The notes: a model not told the origin generated them from the letters alone. DNA of 64,000 nt from Hygrophila difformis (GCA_030278955.1 JAOANR010000001.1:19757468-19821467); one strand, 5' to 3'. Counted from the stretch's first letter, positions 12,758 through 24,310 are shown. A program made the numbers and translations.

Positions 12758-13303
12758 TGTCGTGAGACCATAATTTGTGTCACGAGCCGAGGCTCGCGAC
12801 ATGGGTATCTCGACAGGATAGTTTTAGAAATTTTTGGTAGGCTAGGCTTTGTGTCGCTAGACAGGAAGTGTGTCGCGAGACATGGTCTCGCGACAGGAGT
12901 CTGGCGCCACAAGGCTTTGCTGAAAATTTTCTAAGTGTTTGGGTCCGAGTCGCGAGATTAAAAAATTGTGTCACGAGACGTGGCCTCGCGACAGGATTGT
13001 CTAGCGACTGGGGTTTTCAAAAATATATCAAGGCATAATTTCCTGTCTCGAAGCAAAAGTGTGTCGCGAACCGTGGGTTCGCGACAAGGGTTTCTCGACA
13101 GAGCCATATAGGAAAATTGCAAGAGTTTTGGTCCTCAGTCGCTAAGCAAGGATTGTTTCGCGAACCGTGGGTTCGCGACAGGAGTGCCTCACGACTGAGG
13201 ATTTTAAAATATTAAGACAAGTGTCCCTAGGCATCCATGTCGCAAAACAACCTTCCTGTCGCTAGACGTGGTCTCGCGACAGGAAGAGGTTGGCGACATG
13301 GAT
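12758..13303. repeat. CpG-rich hairpin array (3' LTR, downstream block)
   Basis: Six degenerate units about 95 bp apart, starting near 12758, 12849, 12947, 13042, 13133 and 13237. Each has a ~65-bp GC-rich part built as nested palindrome (outer CCTGTCG..CGACAGG, inner TGTCGCGAGAC..GTCTCGCGACA) and an AT-rich spacer. A perfect inverted repeat CATCTTAACCC..GGGTTAAGATG sits just before the array. Confidence 0.8.
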
Positions 13304-13941
13304 GGTTCGGGATACAAGTCAGAAAAAGTAAAATTGAACAGTAGCATGCAAACAGCGTGACCTTACCCTATTTCAGATCAAAAAGTGATTCTAGCCTAAA
13401 AATAGCCAAACAGTATTTAAATCTACCTAGAACATGCTTGAACCAAAATAAATCTACCTAAAACAATGATAAAATAAAGCAAAATCTTAATCTAGGGTAT
13501 GACCACACATAAACATGCACCATTATTCAGAAAACATGAAGGCAGTAAGCATAAAAAAAAAAGAAAATAAAGGTCAAATGACCCAAGAAAAAGGAAAGCC
13601 ATAAACAATCAATGGGGTGTGAGACTCATTTCATGTTTTTGGGACACAATATCTTGAATATACTCCCATTTTATTATTGGGTTGGTTAATACCCATCATT
13701 TGTATATTACAAACCCTAAAAACAAAGTTTAATAACAAAAATAAAATTGTGAACAGTGGCTACCTAAACTATTTAAAGCAAGAACAACAAAAAAATAAAA
13801 CCAATCTAAGCTAAGCTAATGCAGAAATTAAATAATACAAAAAATTAAAACTAAACTACACTAAGAACTACCTAGAGAGAAACCTCCAAACTTTGTCTTC
13901 AAGCAAATGAAAATTTTCTAACCCTTGGCACCTTGGGATCA

Positions 13942-13955
13942 CCATATATTTATAG
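13942..13955 (-). promoter_or_regulatory. TATA box in 3' LTR
   Basis: CTATAAATATATGG on the minus strand, about 740 bp from the LTR's 5' end. It is the only strong TATA box I found in this part of the LTR. It would place U3 at 14692 to about 13925, with R-U5 beyond. Inferred from sequence only. Confidence 0.6.
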
Positions 13956-14030
13956 AGGTGGAACCTTAGGCTCATGGGCCTTGATTCCGAGGCCCATATG
14001 TGTCGTAAGACTCAGAAACATCACAGCTTC

Positions 14031-14393
14031 CTTCGTGTCGCGGGACCGCGCGGTGTGGCGCGATATCACGCGATGTGGCGCGGATGAGGCTGCATGTTGT
14101 AAGGCTCCTTGACTGAGTCTCTAACCTGCCTTCTGTATCGCTAGACTGCCCCCAGTCGCGAGGTCATGTTTTGCGACACGGGTGTCTAGCGACAGGGGTC
14201 TGGGGACATGGCTTCTTTTTCATTTGTGCTTGTGGCGCGGAACCCTCCTGTGTCGCTAAGCCATGCTTCGCGCCATGAGTCTCGCGACAGGGTCTTCCTG
14301 GACTGGCCATCCCTTAATTCCGGCTGTTGTGTCGCTAGACATCCCCCTGTCGCGAGACCATGCTTAGCGACAGGGTATCAGTCTCGCGACTGG
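14031..14393. repeat. CpG-rich hairpin block (3' LTR, upstream block)
   Basis: The same TGTCGCGAGAC/GTCTCGCGACA words in about four irregular hairpins, plus GGCGCGATATCACGCGATG, lying upstream of the TATA box at 13942-13955. CpG content contrasts sharply with the AT-rich remainder. Confidence 0.75.
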
Positions 14394-14692
14394 CTCGCCT
14401 TACTGGGCCTGCTGGGCCAAACTGTGTATTTCTGTGGGCTCTTTCTTTTTTTCCCATCTTTTTCATTCCTTTTTCTTTTCTTTTCTTTTTCTCATGCTTT
14501 TGGATTTTTCTAGCATAAATGTGTAATAAAATTACATATTTATGCATTTTTCATAACAGCTTATTTTTTTACAATTACGCATAAATCAGTCCAATTCTAC
14601 TGCTTTCTTATTTAATATAAGACCGGAATGCGATCAAACGCCCGTTTCAACGGAAATGGATTGAAAATAATGGACATTTCTGGTCATTATCA

Positions 14693-14708
14693 ACATCCTC
14701 ACATTTAC
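14693..14708 (-). other. 3' polypurine tract of the Athila element
   Basis: On the minus strand TAAATGTGAGGATGT directly precedes the LTR start TGATAATG. The position and purine content fit the plus-strand primer. Confidence 0.75.
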
Positions 14709-16380
14709 TACTGATCGTCCCCGAGCAGTTAGAGTCAATGTTCCTTAGAACACGGACTCTACATATTTAATTCATTTTCGTGGCCTCATAAATTACATTC
14801 TTTTTGGATTGGGATAAGACAATAAAAAACTACAAGTATTAAATTCCATTGATTGCAGTGTTTAATGAAATGATACTTGCTCACTATATCGGGCCTACAA
14901 ATCAAGCATTATTGTCAACCCTTCATGAATATCATGTTTGAAAGATGCAAAGATTAAAAATTAGAATTAAAGTATGACATGAGCCTATTTAATGGAAACA
15001 GAGCCTCACATACAGTAAACTTGGAAAATTCACTCACTCTCAAATGGGTTTAATCATTGAATCACTCAAAATCAAATTTGATTGAATTATCCCATAAGCT
15101 TGCAATTAGACCAACTCGCCACCGGCTCATTTCTTCAAATCGAGATCATGAGGTCTTATTTAAGGTTATAACGGGGCATACAGTTGTAACATTTGGTAAG
15201 AAATGAAATTTATTGGGCTAAGAAGTGGCAAGAGTTTATTCTATCATAACTTGTCATTATTTTTTATTTAAAATTTATGATCATCACTATTTCTTTTTCT
15301 TTTGATTTTCTTTTTCTATTGCATGACATTAGACTATGTCTAATTGCTTTGTCATTTGCAATTTATTTTTTGTTGAATGAAGCTCAACGTTTTTCTTTTC
15401 TTTTTCTCTTTTTCTCTCTCTCTTTTTTGAATCGGTTTATAGCATACCGATTAATACATTTTTTATGATCATAAATTTAATGCCTTGAAAGAATTTATTC
15501 TTGCACACTTGGGTTGAATGTATTGGTCTTTTATAAGGCTTGGAAAAATATAGAGGGCTTCAAAGAAAAATTAGGCTTAAAGGCTCAACTTGGTTAATCC
15601 TAAAGGGAAAATATTTTTGGGTTTGGAATTCAAAAGAAGGCCAAAATTTGGGTTTTTCTAAGTGCCTCAATCATGTGCTCGATTTTTGGAATATGGCATG
15701 GTCTTGAATCGGTCCCAATTGCAAGTTCTAGTTTCCTTTAATCAAATTGATTCACACATCAAAGAAAATAAACGAGTAAAAGTGACTCATGGCTCAAATC
15801 TCACAAGGTTGGATTGATTCATGTCATACAATATTCTCAAATTTAATCAAAGCTTAATTCTAACAATTTATTCAATCGAAATTTTCAACATGAAGATTTA
15901 TTACCCAAAAAGATGATCGCATCATTAAATTTTTATGGCTCAAAACCTTAGGAATCTATCTCATGCATGTTTTCAATTATATTATCCCAACTTAAAAGTT
16001 TGAAAATTTAATAACAAGCCTAAATTCAACATGTGAATTTAGAACAGGTTTATGCATACTTTTTGCTGGTTATTTAATTTAAAGCAGTAAAAGAGGCATT
16101 GTTAACATACAAGGTATGTCAACAGCATATTTTTGGCCTGACAGTCACTTATTCATCTTGGACTGTCAGACATCTTTTCAAAAATAAGAGAACAATTAAA
16201 AATAAAGATTGTTGTTTGGACTGCAAAATTCCAGATTGAAAGCAGTAAATTATATCAATTACAAGAGATTTCATTTGCAATCAGAATGATCTTGCACAAA
16301 TGAGTTGAAATTCTCTTATATGATATTTACAATTGAGCTCGCAAATGAATAGATCAGGAATCACCATCTTTCTTCTCGTC
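14709..16380. other. Athila 3' non-coding region
   Basis: About 1.7 kb between the end of the 3' ORF and the polypurine tract. It is AT-rich with CT-rich stretches (for example around 15400-15430). The one ORF of note (15277-15468) is low-complexity. No further domain seen. Confidence 0.6.
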
Positions 16381-17994
16381 CTATTTCTTGGAGGAGCCAG
16401 CATCATCAGGAATCTTTTTGAGTAGAGTCTGCATGATCTGATTTTGGCTTTGGAGCAATGACTCTATCATCTTTCTGTTTCGCTCATCACTTTCTTGCCT
16501 TTCTCTTTGCATCCTCTCTTCCCTTTCCATCATCAGCTTTTTAAATTTTTCATCCTTTCTCTCCTTCTCCAATTTCTCTTTCCTCTTTTCTTCTCTTTCT
16601 CTTCTACGCTCTTGGCGTTCTTCATCAGCTCTTTTCCGCTGTTCCTCATGACTTGCCATTATAACGTCAGTCATTGATTTCATTCCTTCGAGCATAGACT
16701 GACTCATTTTGCTCATCATTTCAATTGCTTGGGAATCAGCAGGAAACTGAGAAACATTCTGACTTAGATGAGGTATCTGAGATTGAGGCTGAGATGGAGG
16801 TGGAATCGGAAGTTGCTCTTGCTCTGTTCGAGGCTCTTCTTGCATTGTAGTCGAAGGTCCCGCATCAGTACGGGCTTTCTTTGTTCCCTTCTTTGCCCTA
16901 GATGGCCTGATTCTCTTGCTCGTGGAGGGTGCTCGCCCACCAGATATGAACGAAGATTGAACCTCGGAGTCGCCAGGCAGTTGAGGTAATGAGTACATGA
17001 TTCTTTCGCACAGGGGGAGATTTGGCACACTGATAGGAGGGTTCACCCATACTAGCTCGTCGGTTGAAAATGCACTTAAATCGACGCCTTGACTTACGCA
17101 GATTCTTCGGATCAAATTTGGATAGCACAAGACTTGCTTGTCTTCTATCCGGGTCGTCATAACTTCAAAGACATGCCTCCCTACGTTTAATTTCACTCCA
17201 TGCCACAGTTTTGCCAATCCCATCAGAACACTTCCTGATGTAGTGTGTGGGTGCGAGTTGGGCCGGATCTTCGACATATAAAACTCATAGGTCGGCATGA
17301 AGTGCAATTTCAACCAGTTTGTATAAAAGGTATGGTCCAGAGCGGGTACCCTTGTCATACTGTTTGCTATGCCTGAATACAATACAGCTTTCTTGGTTTT
17401 CCCTCTCTTCATCAAAATTTCTCCCGCAGGGAATTCGTCTTGAATATCCGGGGTCTCGAAGAATGTATTCAACCATTCGGGTGAGATGTTGATAACATGA
17501 CCCCGGATCCAAGTCTTCATGCTGCTTGCTTCAATGTTGCAGAAGAATTCTCGGGTTAGCTCTACAAGTCCATCTTCCTCATGGTGCAACATGAAGTTCC
17601 CCCATTCTTGATTTCTGTAGAATGTTTCAACTGTGGGGTGGAGCAAGATGTCTGGGCTGAATCCTTTATCTGGCACGATCATCTTTAATATTTTTGCGTA
17701 TCGTTCAGCCCCTTCCATCCGCCCATTAAACTTGACCTCCAAGTCTGCATTGTCCAGTTTCTTCTTTTCAAACTGCTTTGTGACTCCCATCCGGTGCCTA
17801 ACAGTATTTTCAGACCAGAATTCAATTGGTCTAACAGAACCAATTGACTCCAAGTCTTCACTAGTATGCCAATCTGTTGACCCGCTTTGATTTCCTTGGA
17901 TGGGTTCATTACTTGATCCTGCCTCCTGCTCCCTTTGACTTGGTTTTCCTTCTCCCCGAGCTGCTTCATTTTTGGATTTTGTTCGTAGAGGCCT
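16381..17994 (-). CDS. Athila 3' ORF in the env-like position (putative plant transposon protein)
   Basis: The frame is open from 17994 (after a TAG at 17995-17997) to the stop at 16381, about 537 codons. No ATG lies near its 5' end; in Athila elements the 3' ORF is thought to be expressed from a spliced RNA, so the real start may be supplied by splicing. Residues ~50-110: Lys/Glu/Ser-rich. Central part (RGHVINISPEWLNTFFETP, FMPTYEFYMSKIRP, VLMGLAKLWHGV) resembles the putative plant transposon protein domain (Pfam Transposase_32 type). The C-terminal ~110 residues are an extremely charged Arg/Glu/Lys coiled coil. I see no signal peptide or membrane span, so calling it an envelope is unjustified. 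Function unknown. Confidence 0.75.
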   Translation of the reverse strand, partial: RPLRTKSKNEAARGEGKPSQREQEAGSSNEPIQGNQSGSTDWHTSEDLESIGSVRPIEFWSENTVRHRMGVTKQFEKKKLDNADLEVKFNGRMEGAERYAKILKMIVPDKGFSPDILLHPTVETFYRNQEWGNFMLHHEEDGLVELTREFFCNIEASSMKTWIRGHVINISPEWLNTFFETPDIQDEFPAGEILMKRGKTKKAVLYSGIANSMTRVPALDHTFYTNWLKLHFMPTYEFYMSKIRPNSHPHTTSGSVLMGLAKLWHGVKLNVGRHVFEVMTTRIEDKQVLCYPNLIRRICVSQGVDLSAFSTDELVWVNPPISVPNLPLCERIMYSLPQLPGDSEVQSSFISGGRAPSTSKRIRPSRAKKGTKKARTDAGPSTTMQEEPRTEQEQLPIPPPSQPQSQIPHLSQNVSQFPADSQAIEMMSKMSQSMLEGMKSMTDVIMASHEEQRKRADEERQERRREREEKRKEKLEKERKDEKFKKLMMEREERMQRERQESDERNRKMIESLLQSQNQIMQTLLKKIPDDAGSSKK

Positions 17995-18140
17995 CTATTG
18001 CTGCCTGATACAAAGTACAATCAGGCAGTCCAATAGCAGATTTGATGACCTTCTCATTCCATTTTTCTGCTACTTCTTTTTGGTGGTTCCGGAATTCCTG
18101 CAAGATAGATAAATGAAACGCATTAGATTTTCTCCAAATA

Positions 18141-18179
18141 TCAACATCCTCACATTTAGAGTCTTAGTACTCTAAATGT
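18141..18179 (-). repeat. Hairpin plus internal polypurine-tract copy between pol and the 3' ORF
   Basis: Arms ACATTTAGAG (18152-18161) and CTCTAAATGT (18170-18179). The plus strand reads TATCAACATCCTCACATTTA, identical over 20 bp to the junction of the 3' LTR and its PPT at 14688-14707, including the terminal LTR bases. It may be a second plus-strand priming site. Confidence 0.7.
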
Positions 18180-18266
18180 TTAATTGATTTTTGGATACTT
18201 TCTGATTTGACATGAAATAGTATATATATATATATAATGAAATTTTTATAATTTTAATTGCTGTTT

Positions 18267-20135
18267 TTATTGAGTATAAGCCGGGTCTGCCACTGTTTGG
18301 CTCTCTTTTTCCGGATCGAACTGCCCGATGTATTCCTTCAGTCGGTGCCCATTCACCACTATGCTGCCCTTGTCAGTTCGGATCCTGACGACTCCATTTT
18401 CAAACACCTCTAATACTTCATGTGGCCCTTCCCATCTGGATTTAAGCTTTCCGGGGAACAGCTTCAACCTAGAATTGAACAACAATACATTTTGACCAAC
18501 ATAAAAATATTTAGGCTTAATCCGGCGATCGTGTAACTTCTGGGTCCGCTCTTTATAAATCCGAGAGCTCTCGTAGGCTTACGCTCGTATTTTCTTAATT
18601 ACATTGAGGTCCAACTTGCGTTTGCTTTGAGCAACTTTCGGATCGAAGTTAAGCGTTTTAACGGCCCAGTAAGCTTTATGCTCTAACTCTACAGGCAAAT
18701 GACAGGCTTTTCCGAAGACAAGTCTGTAAGGAGACATCCCGTTGGGAGTCTTGTATGCAGTACGATATGCCCATAGAGCATCATTGAGCTTACGTGCCCA
18801 GTCCTTTCGGGTTTTCCCGACAGTGGCTTCGAGTATATGCTTGATTTCGCGATTTGATACTTCGACTTGACCAGTTGTCTGGGGATGATAAGGCGTGCTT
18901 ATCTTATGGAGGATACCAGTTTTTATCATAAGGTTCTCAAAGGATTTATTAACAAAATGTGTTCCTCTATCAGATATTATCACCCTAGGTATGCCAAATC
19001 GGTTAAAAATATTGTTCTTGAGGAACTTGATCACTTGGCTACCATAATTGGTTGGTAATGCGACAGCCTCGACCCATTTGGACACGTAATCGACAGCCAC
19101 CAAGATATACTGGTTTCCACCATCTGGTGGAAACGGTCCCATGAAGTCAATGCCCCAGACATCGAAAATATCAAGAGTGAGAATTCCTTTCTGAGGCATC
19201 TCATCCCTCTTGGAAATGTTTCCTAATCTTTGGCACCTGTCGCAAGCTTTCACAAATGTCTTGCAATCCTTATAGATGTGAGGCCAGTAGAATCCACACT
19301 CGAGGACTTTGTGGGCCGTTCGAGTGTGGCCGTGGTGACCTCCATATTCTGATTCATGGCATTTTTTGACAATTTGATAGGCTTCATGCTCGGTTACACA
19401 TCGCCTGATTATCGAATCGGCGCAGTGTCTGAAGAGATAAGGTTCTTCCCAGAAGTAATTTAATACATCTCGGTTGAACTTATTCTTGAGATGATTGCTT
19501 GAAAAAGGTGGGGTTATTCCGCATGCCAAGAAATTAGCAATGTCAGAAAACCATGGACATGCTTGGTCATTCAGATGCAGTGCGAACAGTTGTTCGTTTG
19601 GAAAATCCTCATTGACGGCTTTATTGTTTTTATCATTTTCTAGTCGAGATAAGTGGTCAGCAGCACCATTATCTCGACCTCGCCTATCTTTTATTATGAT
19701 ATCAAATTCCTGCAACAGTAGTACCCACCTGATTAATCGAGGTTTGGCATCTTGTTTGCTGAACAAGTATCTCAGTGCAGAGTGATCTGTGTATACTATG
19801 GTTTTCGTACCAATGAGGTACTGTCTGAATTTATCAAACGCGAAAACCACAGCATACATATCTTTCTCCGTGGTGTAATTGATTTGAGCTTCATTCAGGG
19901 CATGACTTGCGTAATGAATTACACAATGTCTCCTGTCCTTGTGTTGCCCAAGAACTGCACCTACGGCGAGATCACTTGCATCGCACATTACCTCGAAAGG
20001 TATTGACCAATCGGGTGGTTGTACTATTGGAGCAGAAATCAACATCTTTTTTAGCATGTCAAAGACTTGAACACACGCTTCATTTATTAAAAAGGAATTT
20101 TCTTTACAAAGCAGATTAGTGAGCGGCTTGGCATT
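18267..20135 (-). pseudogene. Athila RNase H and integrase, one internal stop
   Basis: After the frameshift the protein continues LTNLLCKE, then [18 protein letters not shown]. RNase [44 protein letters not shown]. Integrase: zinc-binding H-H-C-C ([16 protein letters not shown]), core D in [10 protein letters not shown] in SDRGTHF, E in [11 protein letters not shown]. At 18579-18581 a TAA interrupts KKIRA-AYESSRIYKERTQK in the same frame; GAA to TAA is the simplest explanation. The C-terminal SH3-like part continues to 18267 (KLKSRWEGPHEVLEVFENG). No chromodomain is visible, as expected for Athila. Confidence 0.92.
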
Positions 20136-22984
20136 TTAGAGAAGTCCTTAATGAATCTCCGGTAAAAACCGGCATGCCCTAAGAAGCTCCTAACTGCTTT
20201 AATAGAATTAGGGAGAGGAAGATTGGAAATGACTAAGACCTTGGCTGGATCGACTTCAATGCCTGCTCGTGAAATGCGATGACCTAACACTATGCCCTCA
20301 GTGACCATGAAATGGCACTTTTCCCAGTATAAAACCAAGTTAGTGTCCTCACATCTCTTTAGAATTTTAGCAAGATTGGTCAAACATTCTTCAAATGTAT
20401 CTCCATATACAGAGAAGTCATCCATGAAGACTTCAATGCATTTTTCGATAAATTCAGAAAATATAGACATCATGCAACATTGAAAAGTGGCAGGTGCATT
20501 ACACAAACCAAAAGGCATGCGCCTATAGGCAAAAGTGCCATAGGGGCATGTAAAAGTTGTTTTTTCGTGATCCTCACTGGCGATCACTATTTGATTATAA
20601 TCTGAATATCCGTCCAAAAAACAATAAAACTCCCTTCCCGCCAACCGTTCCAACATTTGATCGATAAAAGGTAAAGGGAAATGGTCCTTGCGAGTGGCCT
20701 CGTTCAACTTCCGGTAGTTTATGCAGACTCTCCATCCGGTGACCGGCCGTGTGGCAATTTCCTCCCCTTGTTCATTCTTAGTTATGCACATCCCACCCCG
20801 CTTGGGAACAACCTGCACAGGACTGACCCATTTGCTGTCAGAAATTGGGTATATAATACCGGCATCTATCAACTTGATCACTTCCTTTCTTACCACTTCT
20901 TGCATGGGTGGGTTCAGTCTCCGTTGGGGCTGGCGTGAAGGTTTGAAATTCTCCTCCATTAGAATCCTGTGCATACAAACAGAATGGCTTATTCCTTTGA
21001 TATCAGAAATGGTCCAACCGATTGCACGCACATATTTTTTAAGCACCCCCACCAGAGCATTTTCTTGATCTTGTGTCAGCTTAGCTGACACAATTACCGA
21101 TAACATTTTATGTTCAGCAAGAAATGCGTACTTAAGATGGTCCGGTAGCACTTTTAGTTCAAGCTCTAGTGGGCATTCCACCGAATAAAGTAATTTGCGA
21201 GAATTAGATGGGGGAAATTCAAATTTACCTTTCGGATCCTGCATCAGTACAGGATCCGCCTCCTCTTGGTTGGCGTCTTCATGGAAATCGGCGCCGTCAA
21301 ATTCCTCCAAATCCCCAGTTTTGGGATTGGCGAAATGGACGGCGCTGCAACCTTCGTGCTCCGCGCCAGCAGGCTTCAGTACCTGCTTTGAAAAGTCATC
21401 ATCCGTCATCATTACTAGTCCAGTGTTAGAGTCTAGCTCTCCCTCTCTCCTACCATCTATTACATTGTAGAATGAAAAACAAGAACTGTCATTTGGAAAT
21501 TTCTCCAGCTTTGCCATGTCGAAGACAACTTCCTCCCCATCTACTCGGAGGGTCACTTTTCCAGATTTAGCATCGATGAGTGCTCCGCCGGTGGCCAAGA
21601 ACGGCCTTCCCAAGATGAGGGGCATGTCAGAGTCTTCTTCAATATCCAGAATGATGAAATCTACCGGGAATGGGGTGCTGCCTGCTCTAATTATAACATC
21701 TTTCAGGATTCCGATTGGCTGAGTGATCGATCTGTCTGCAAGCTGCAGCCTCATTTTTATTGGCTCCACAGTTTCAAGCTTGAGACGTCTTGCCATGGCC
21801 AACGGCATGACATTGATACTTGATCCAAGATCACAAAGTCCTTTTCCAGCACTGACTTGGCCAATCCGGATCGGTAGGGTGTAGCAGCCAGGGTCTTCCT
21901 TCTTCTCCGGCAGTTTCCTCTGAATGATTGCACTACAGGTGCTTTTGAGTATCACCACTTCCTCCTGCTCAACCTTTCTTTTTCCTGAAATCATTTCTTT
22001 TATGAACTTAGCATAGGTTGGCATTTCAGATATCATTTCAATCAAAGGAATGGTAATCTCAACTTCTTGCAGCCTTTTTAGAAATTTTTCAAACTGCAGG
22101 TCTTGTTGTTTATTCTTAAGTCTAGCCGGGTATGGCACCCTTGGCATAAACTTTTTATTATCAAAATGTTTTTGTGGTGAAGGGTCAGAAATTTTACCTT
22201 CACCTTTACCAGTTTTTCCACCGAGTTCTGCTGTCTCAGTTTCTTTTTCCTTTTCTCCTCCCTCCTCTGTTTCTTGATTTTCCTCAATACTTTCTTTTTC
22301 AGACTCCTTCTCTTCCACTTCTTTGATCTGTGGCCCTGCCAGAACCTTGCCCGATTTCAACGTGATAGCCTTACACTGGGGGTTCTTTTCTGAACTGCTC
22401 GGCAAAGTCCCCTGATCCCTCTTCTGGAGTTCCTTGGCCATCTGGGTTACCTGGATTTCCACGTTCCTTATGGAAGCTTGCAACTGTGTGTTTATCTCCT
22501 TCTGGCTTGAGATGAATTCAGTCATTATGTTCTCAAGTCTAGAAGGTGGCTTATGCTGAGGTGGATTCCACTGGTTCTGGGGCTGGTTCTGATTGGGGGC
22601 AAACTGATTCTGTGGCTGCTGGAAGTTTTGAAAATTTTGGTTCTGAGGTGCCCTGGCTAGAATCTGGGGTTGAAAATTTGGGTTAAAATGCTGGGGCCTT
22701 GGCTGGTTAAACTGTTGAGGCTCGGTTAACAGGTGTGAATTGAAAGGGTTGTTGTTGGAATATGAGAGGTTCGGGTGCCGGTTCTGGAATCCACCTGCAT
22801 AGTTATAACTCTCATTCGTCACCTGTTGACAGGCTTCCGTGGAATGTGGACCTTGGCACGATCCACATACAATTTCAGCATTTTGGGCTTGTGAGGAGCT
22901 CCCAGATTCTTGATTCAAGGCCAACACGGCCACTTGATCTTTCAGTTTTCTAATTCCAACTTGCCTGCTGTACCTACAACACAT
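20087..22984 (-). pseudogene. Athila gag C-terminus, protease and reverse transcriptase
   Basis: A 965-residue frame, offset from gag. It begins with the end of gag: a variant zinc knuckle CGSCQGPHSTEAC (CX2CX3HX4C) followed by an Asn/Gln/Pro-rich stretch and a Glu/Lys-rich stretch. The retropepsin motif CDLGSSINVMP is near residue 382. RT covers about 640-880 with INYRKLNEATRKDHFPLPF, YGTFAYRRMPFGLCNAP and the catalytic FMDD at about 850. The frame fails after [12 protein letters not shown]: one base is missing near 20135 (expected [11 protein letters not shown]), giving a spurious tail and stop. The listed start is arbitrary; the region belongs to a gag-pol polyprotein. Confidence 0.92.
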
Positions 22985-23121
22985 AAACCACGAGGGGGAG
23001 GGGGATCAACATCATCAGTTAGAACAGATCTGTTTACACTCATTGTTTCAATCTTGCCCCAGGCCTGATCCATTAGCATGTGGAGCAAATGTTGACCATC
23101 AGCAGCATCAAGCATGTATTT

Positions 23122-24033
23122 CTAGGATGGGGTCAAACCGCTGTAGAATTTCCTCAATTGCTCCCACTCACGGAAACCATGTTGGGGACATTTTCTAAGT
23201 AGGTTGAAGAACCGCTCCTTTGCGTCATACAGGGATTCGTCTGGCTTCATTTTGAATTCCGCAATTTTGGATCGGCATTCGTCCACCTTGGATTCCGAAA
23301 AGTATTTTGCCAAGAAGTTTCTGATCACTTCTTCCCATGTGGACTTCTGATTGACTGGCAGCGATTTGTACCACGTCCGGGCTCCACTAGACAAAGAGAA
23401 AGGAAACAATCTCGAACGAATAGTGTTAGGAGATACATTATGGTTCTTGATGGTGTCACAAAGTTCCAAGAAGGTCTGCAGATGGTCATGTGGGTCTTCA
23501 TGACTTGCCCCAGCAAACTGATTGCTCTGAACAAGATTGATGAGTGCCGGCTTTAATTCGAAATTCCTGGCCAAGAATGGAGCTTGTCCAGGAATGTTCA
23601 AATATGGCTCCAGAATGGGCTGCATATAGTCAGCAGCTGCTGCTTGTTGGTTGTTCCCCGGCCCTCCTTGATAGTGCTGTGGGTAATAGTTCTGATGCGG
23701 ATAACGGTTTCTGGGGTCATTGAAATCATTTGGATTGGGAGGATTCTGATGCTGATTGAATTGAGGGTTCTGGTACTGAGGATTCTGGAAGTGTTGGTTG
23801 TTTGGATTATTCTGGTTGAGTGGGTTATTGAACTGGTTTTGGGGAGGTGGTGGGTTGAGATTTTGATTACCGATGTTGGGCAGATTCCCCTCACTTTGAA
23901 TTTCATTCAATGGAGGGTCATCTGTCTCATCGCCATCTCCATCTCTGTTTTCATGAAGAGGTGGGGGATTGTTGTCAATGATGACAGGGTTATCGGGAAT
24001 GATGGGTGGATTGTTGCCTGGTAACTGTGCCAT
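23122..24033 (-). pseudogene. Athila gag (capsid region), truncated by a stop codon
   Basis: A 303-residue ORF starting MAQLPGNNPP. Residues 1-135 are Pro/Asn/Gln-rich and probably disordered; residues about 170-300 match the Retrotrans_gag capsid domain (RSRLFPFSLSSGARTWYKSL, FLAKYFSESK). It ends at TAG directly after FYSGLTPS, where related proteins read on, and the next coding frame is shifted, so gag has lost its link to the zinc-knuckle part. Gag forms the particle that packages element RNA. The PBS and leader lie ~400 bp upstream. The start is the first ATG of the open frame and fits the family. Confidence 0.88.
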
Positions 24034-24273
24034 GTCCGAAACTCACCTGCTCGTACTGGAAGAAGATTGTCTTACACGTTCCCTCCTTTCCTGCTCTTTC
24101 CTCTGCTTAGTGAGGGCTCTGATTCGTCTCGCTTCCCTTTCTATTTCGAGGTTGAGTGGAAGTTCAGGTGGTGTTTCCTTTCTCCGTTGCATGTACAACT
24201 TCGTTCAATGAGGGCAGTACCTGCAACCATCCCCAGGTTAGAACCGGTGTACAAAAATTATTTCTCAAAAACC

Positions 24274-24310
24274 AACATCCACACATTTAGAGCTTTACTG
24301 CTCTAAATGT
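24274..24310 (-). repeat. Hairpin/polypurine cassette in the Athila leader
   Basis: Perfect 10-bp arms ACATTTAGAG (24283-24292) and CTCTAAATGT (24301-24310), followed on the minus strand by GTGTGGATGTTGG, similar to the 3' polypurine tract. It lies between PBS and gag. The same cassette recurs at 18141-18179. Confidence 0.65.

Larger units (their letters stand above)
10106..14692 (-). repeat. 3' LTR of the Athila element
   Basis: A 4587-bp partner of 24433-29001. The polypurine side abuts at 14693 and CATTA follows the outer end. Small indels against the partner cluster in hairpins: near 12660 this copy carries an extra 15-bp repeat, and near 12885 it keeps a palindrome arm that the partner has lost. 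Confidence 0.95.

Noticed and set aside
12758..13303. CRISPR-like array of spaced palindromic repeats
   Set aside because: Units are degenerate, spacers are related to each other, the array lies in a plant LTR and is duplicated in the partner LTR. Also no cas genes.
16381..17853. Retroviral-type envelope protein
   Set aside because: No signal peptide, transmembrane segment or cleavage site; resembles a plant transposon protein domain instead.
20681..21470. Plus-strand ORFs across the Athila pol region
   Set aside because: Antisense shadows of the RT/protease frame.
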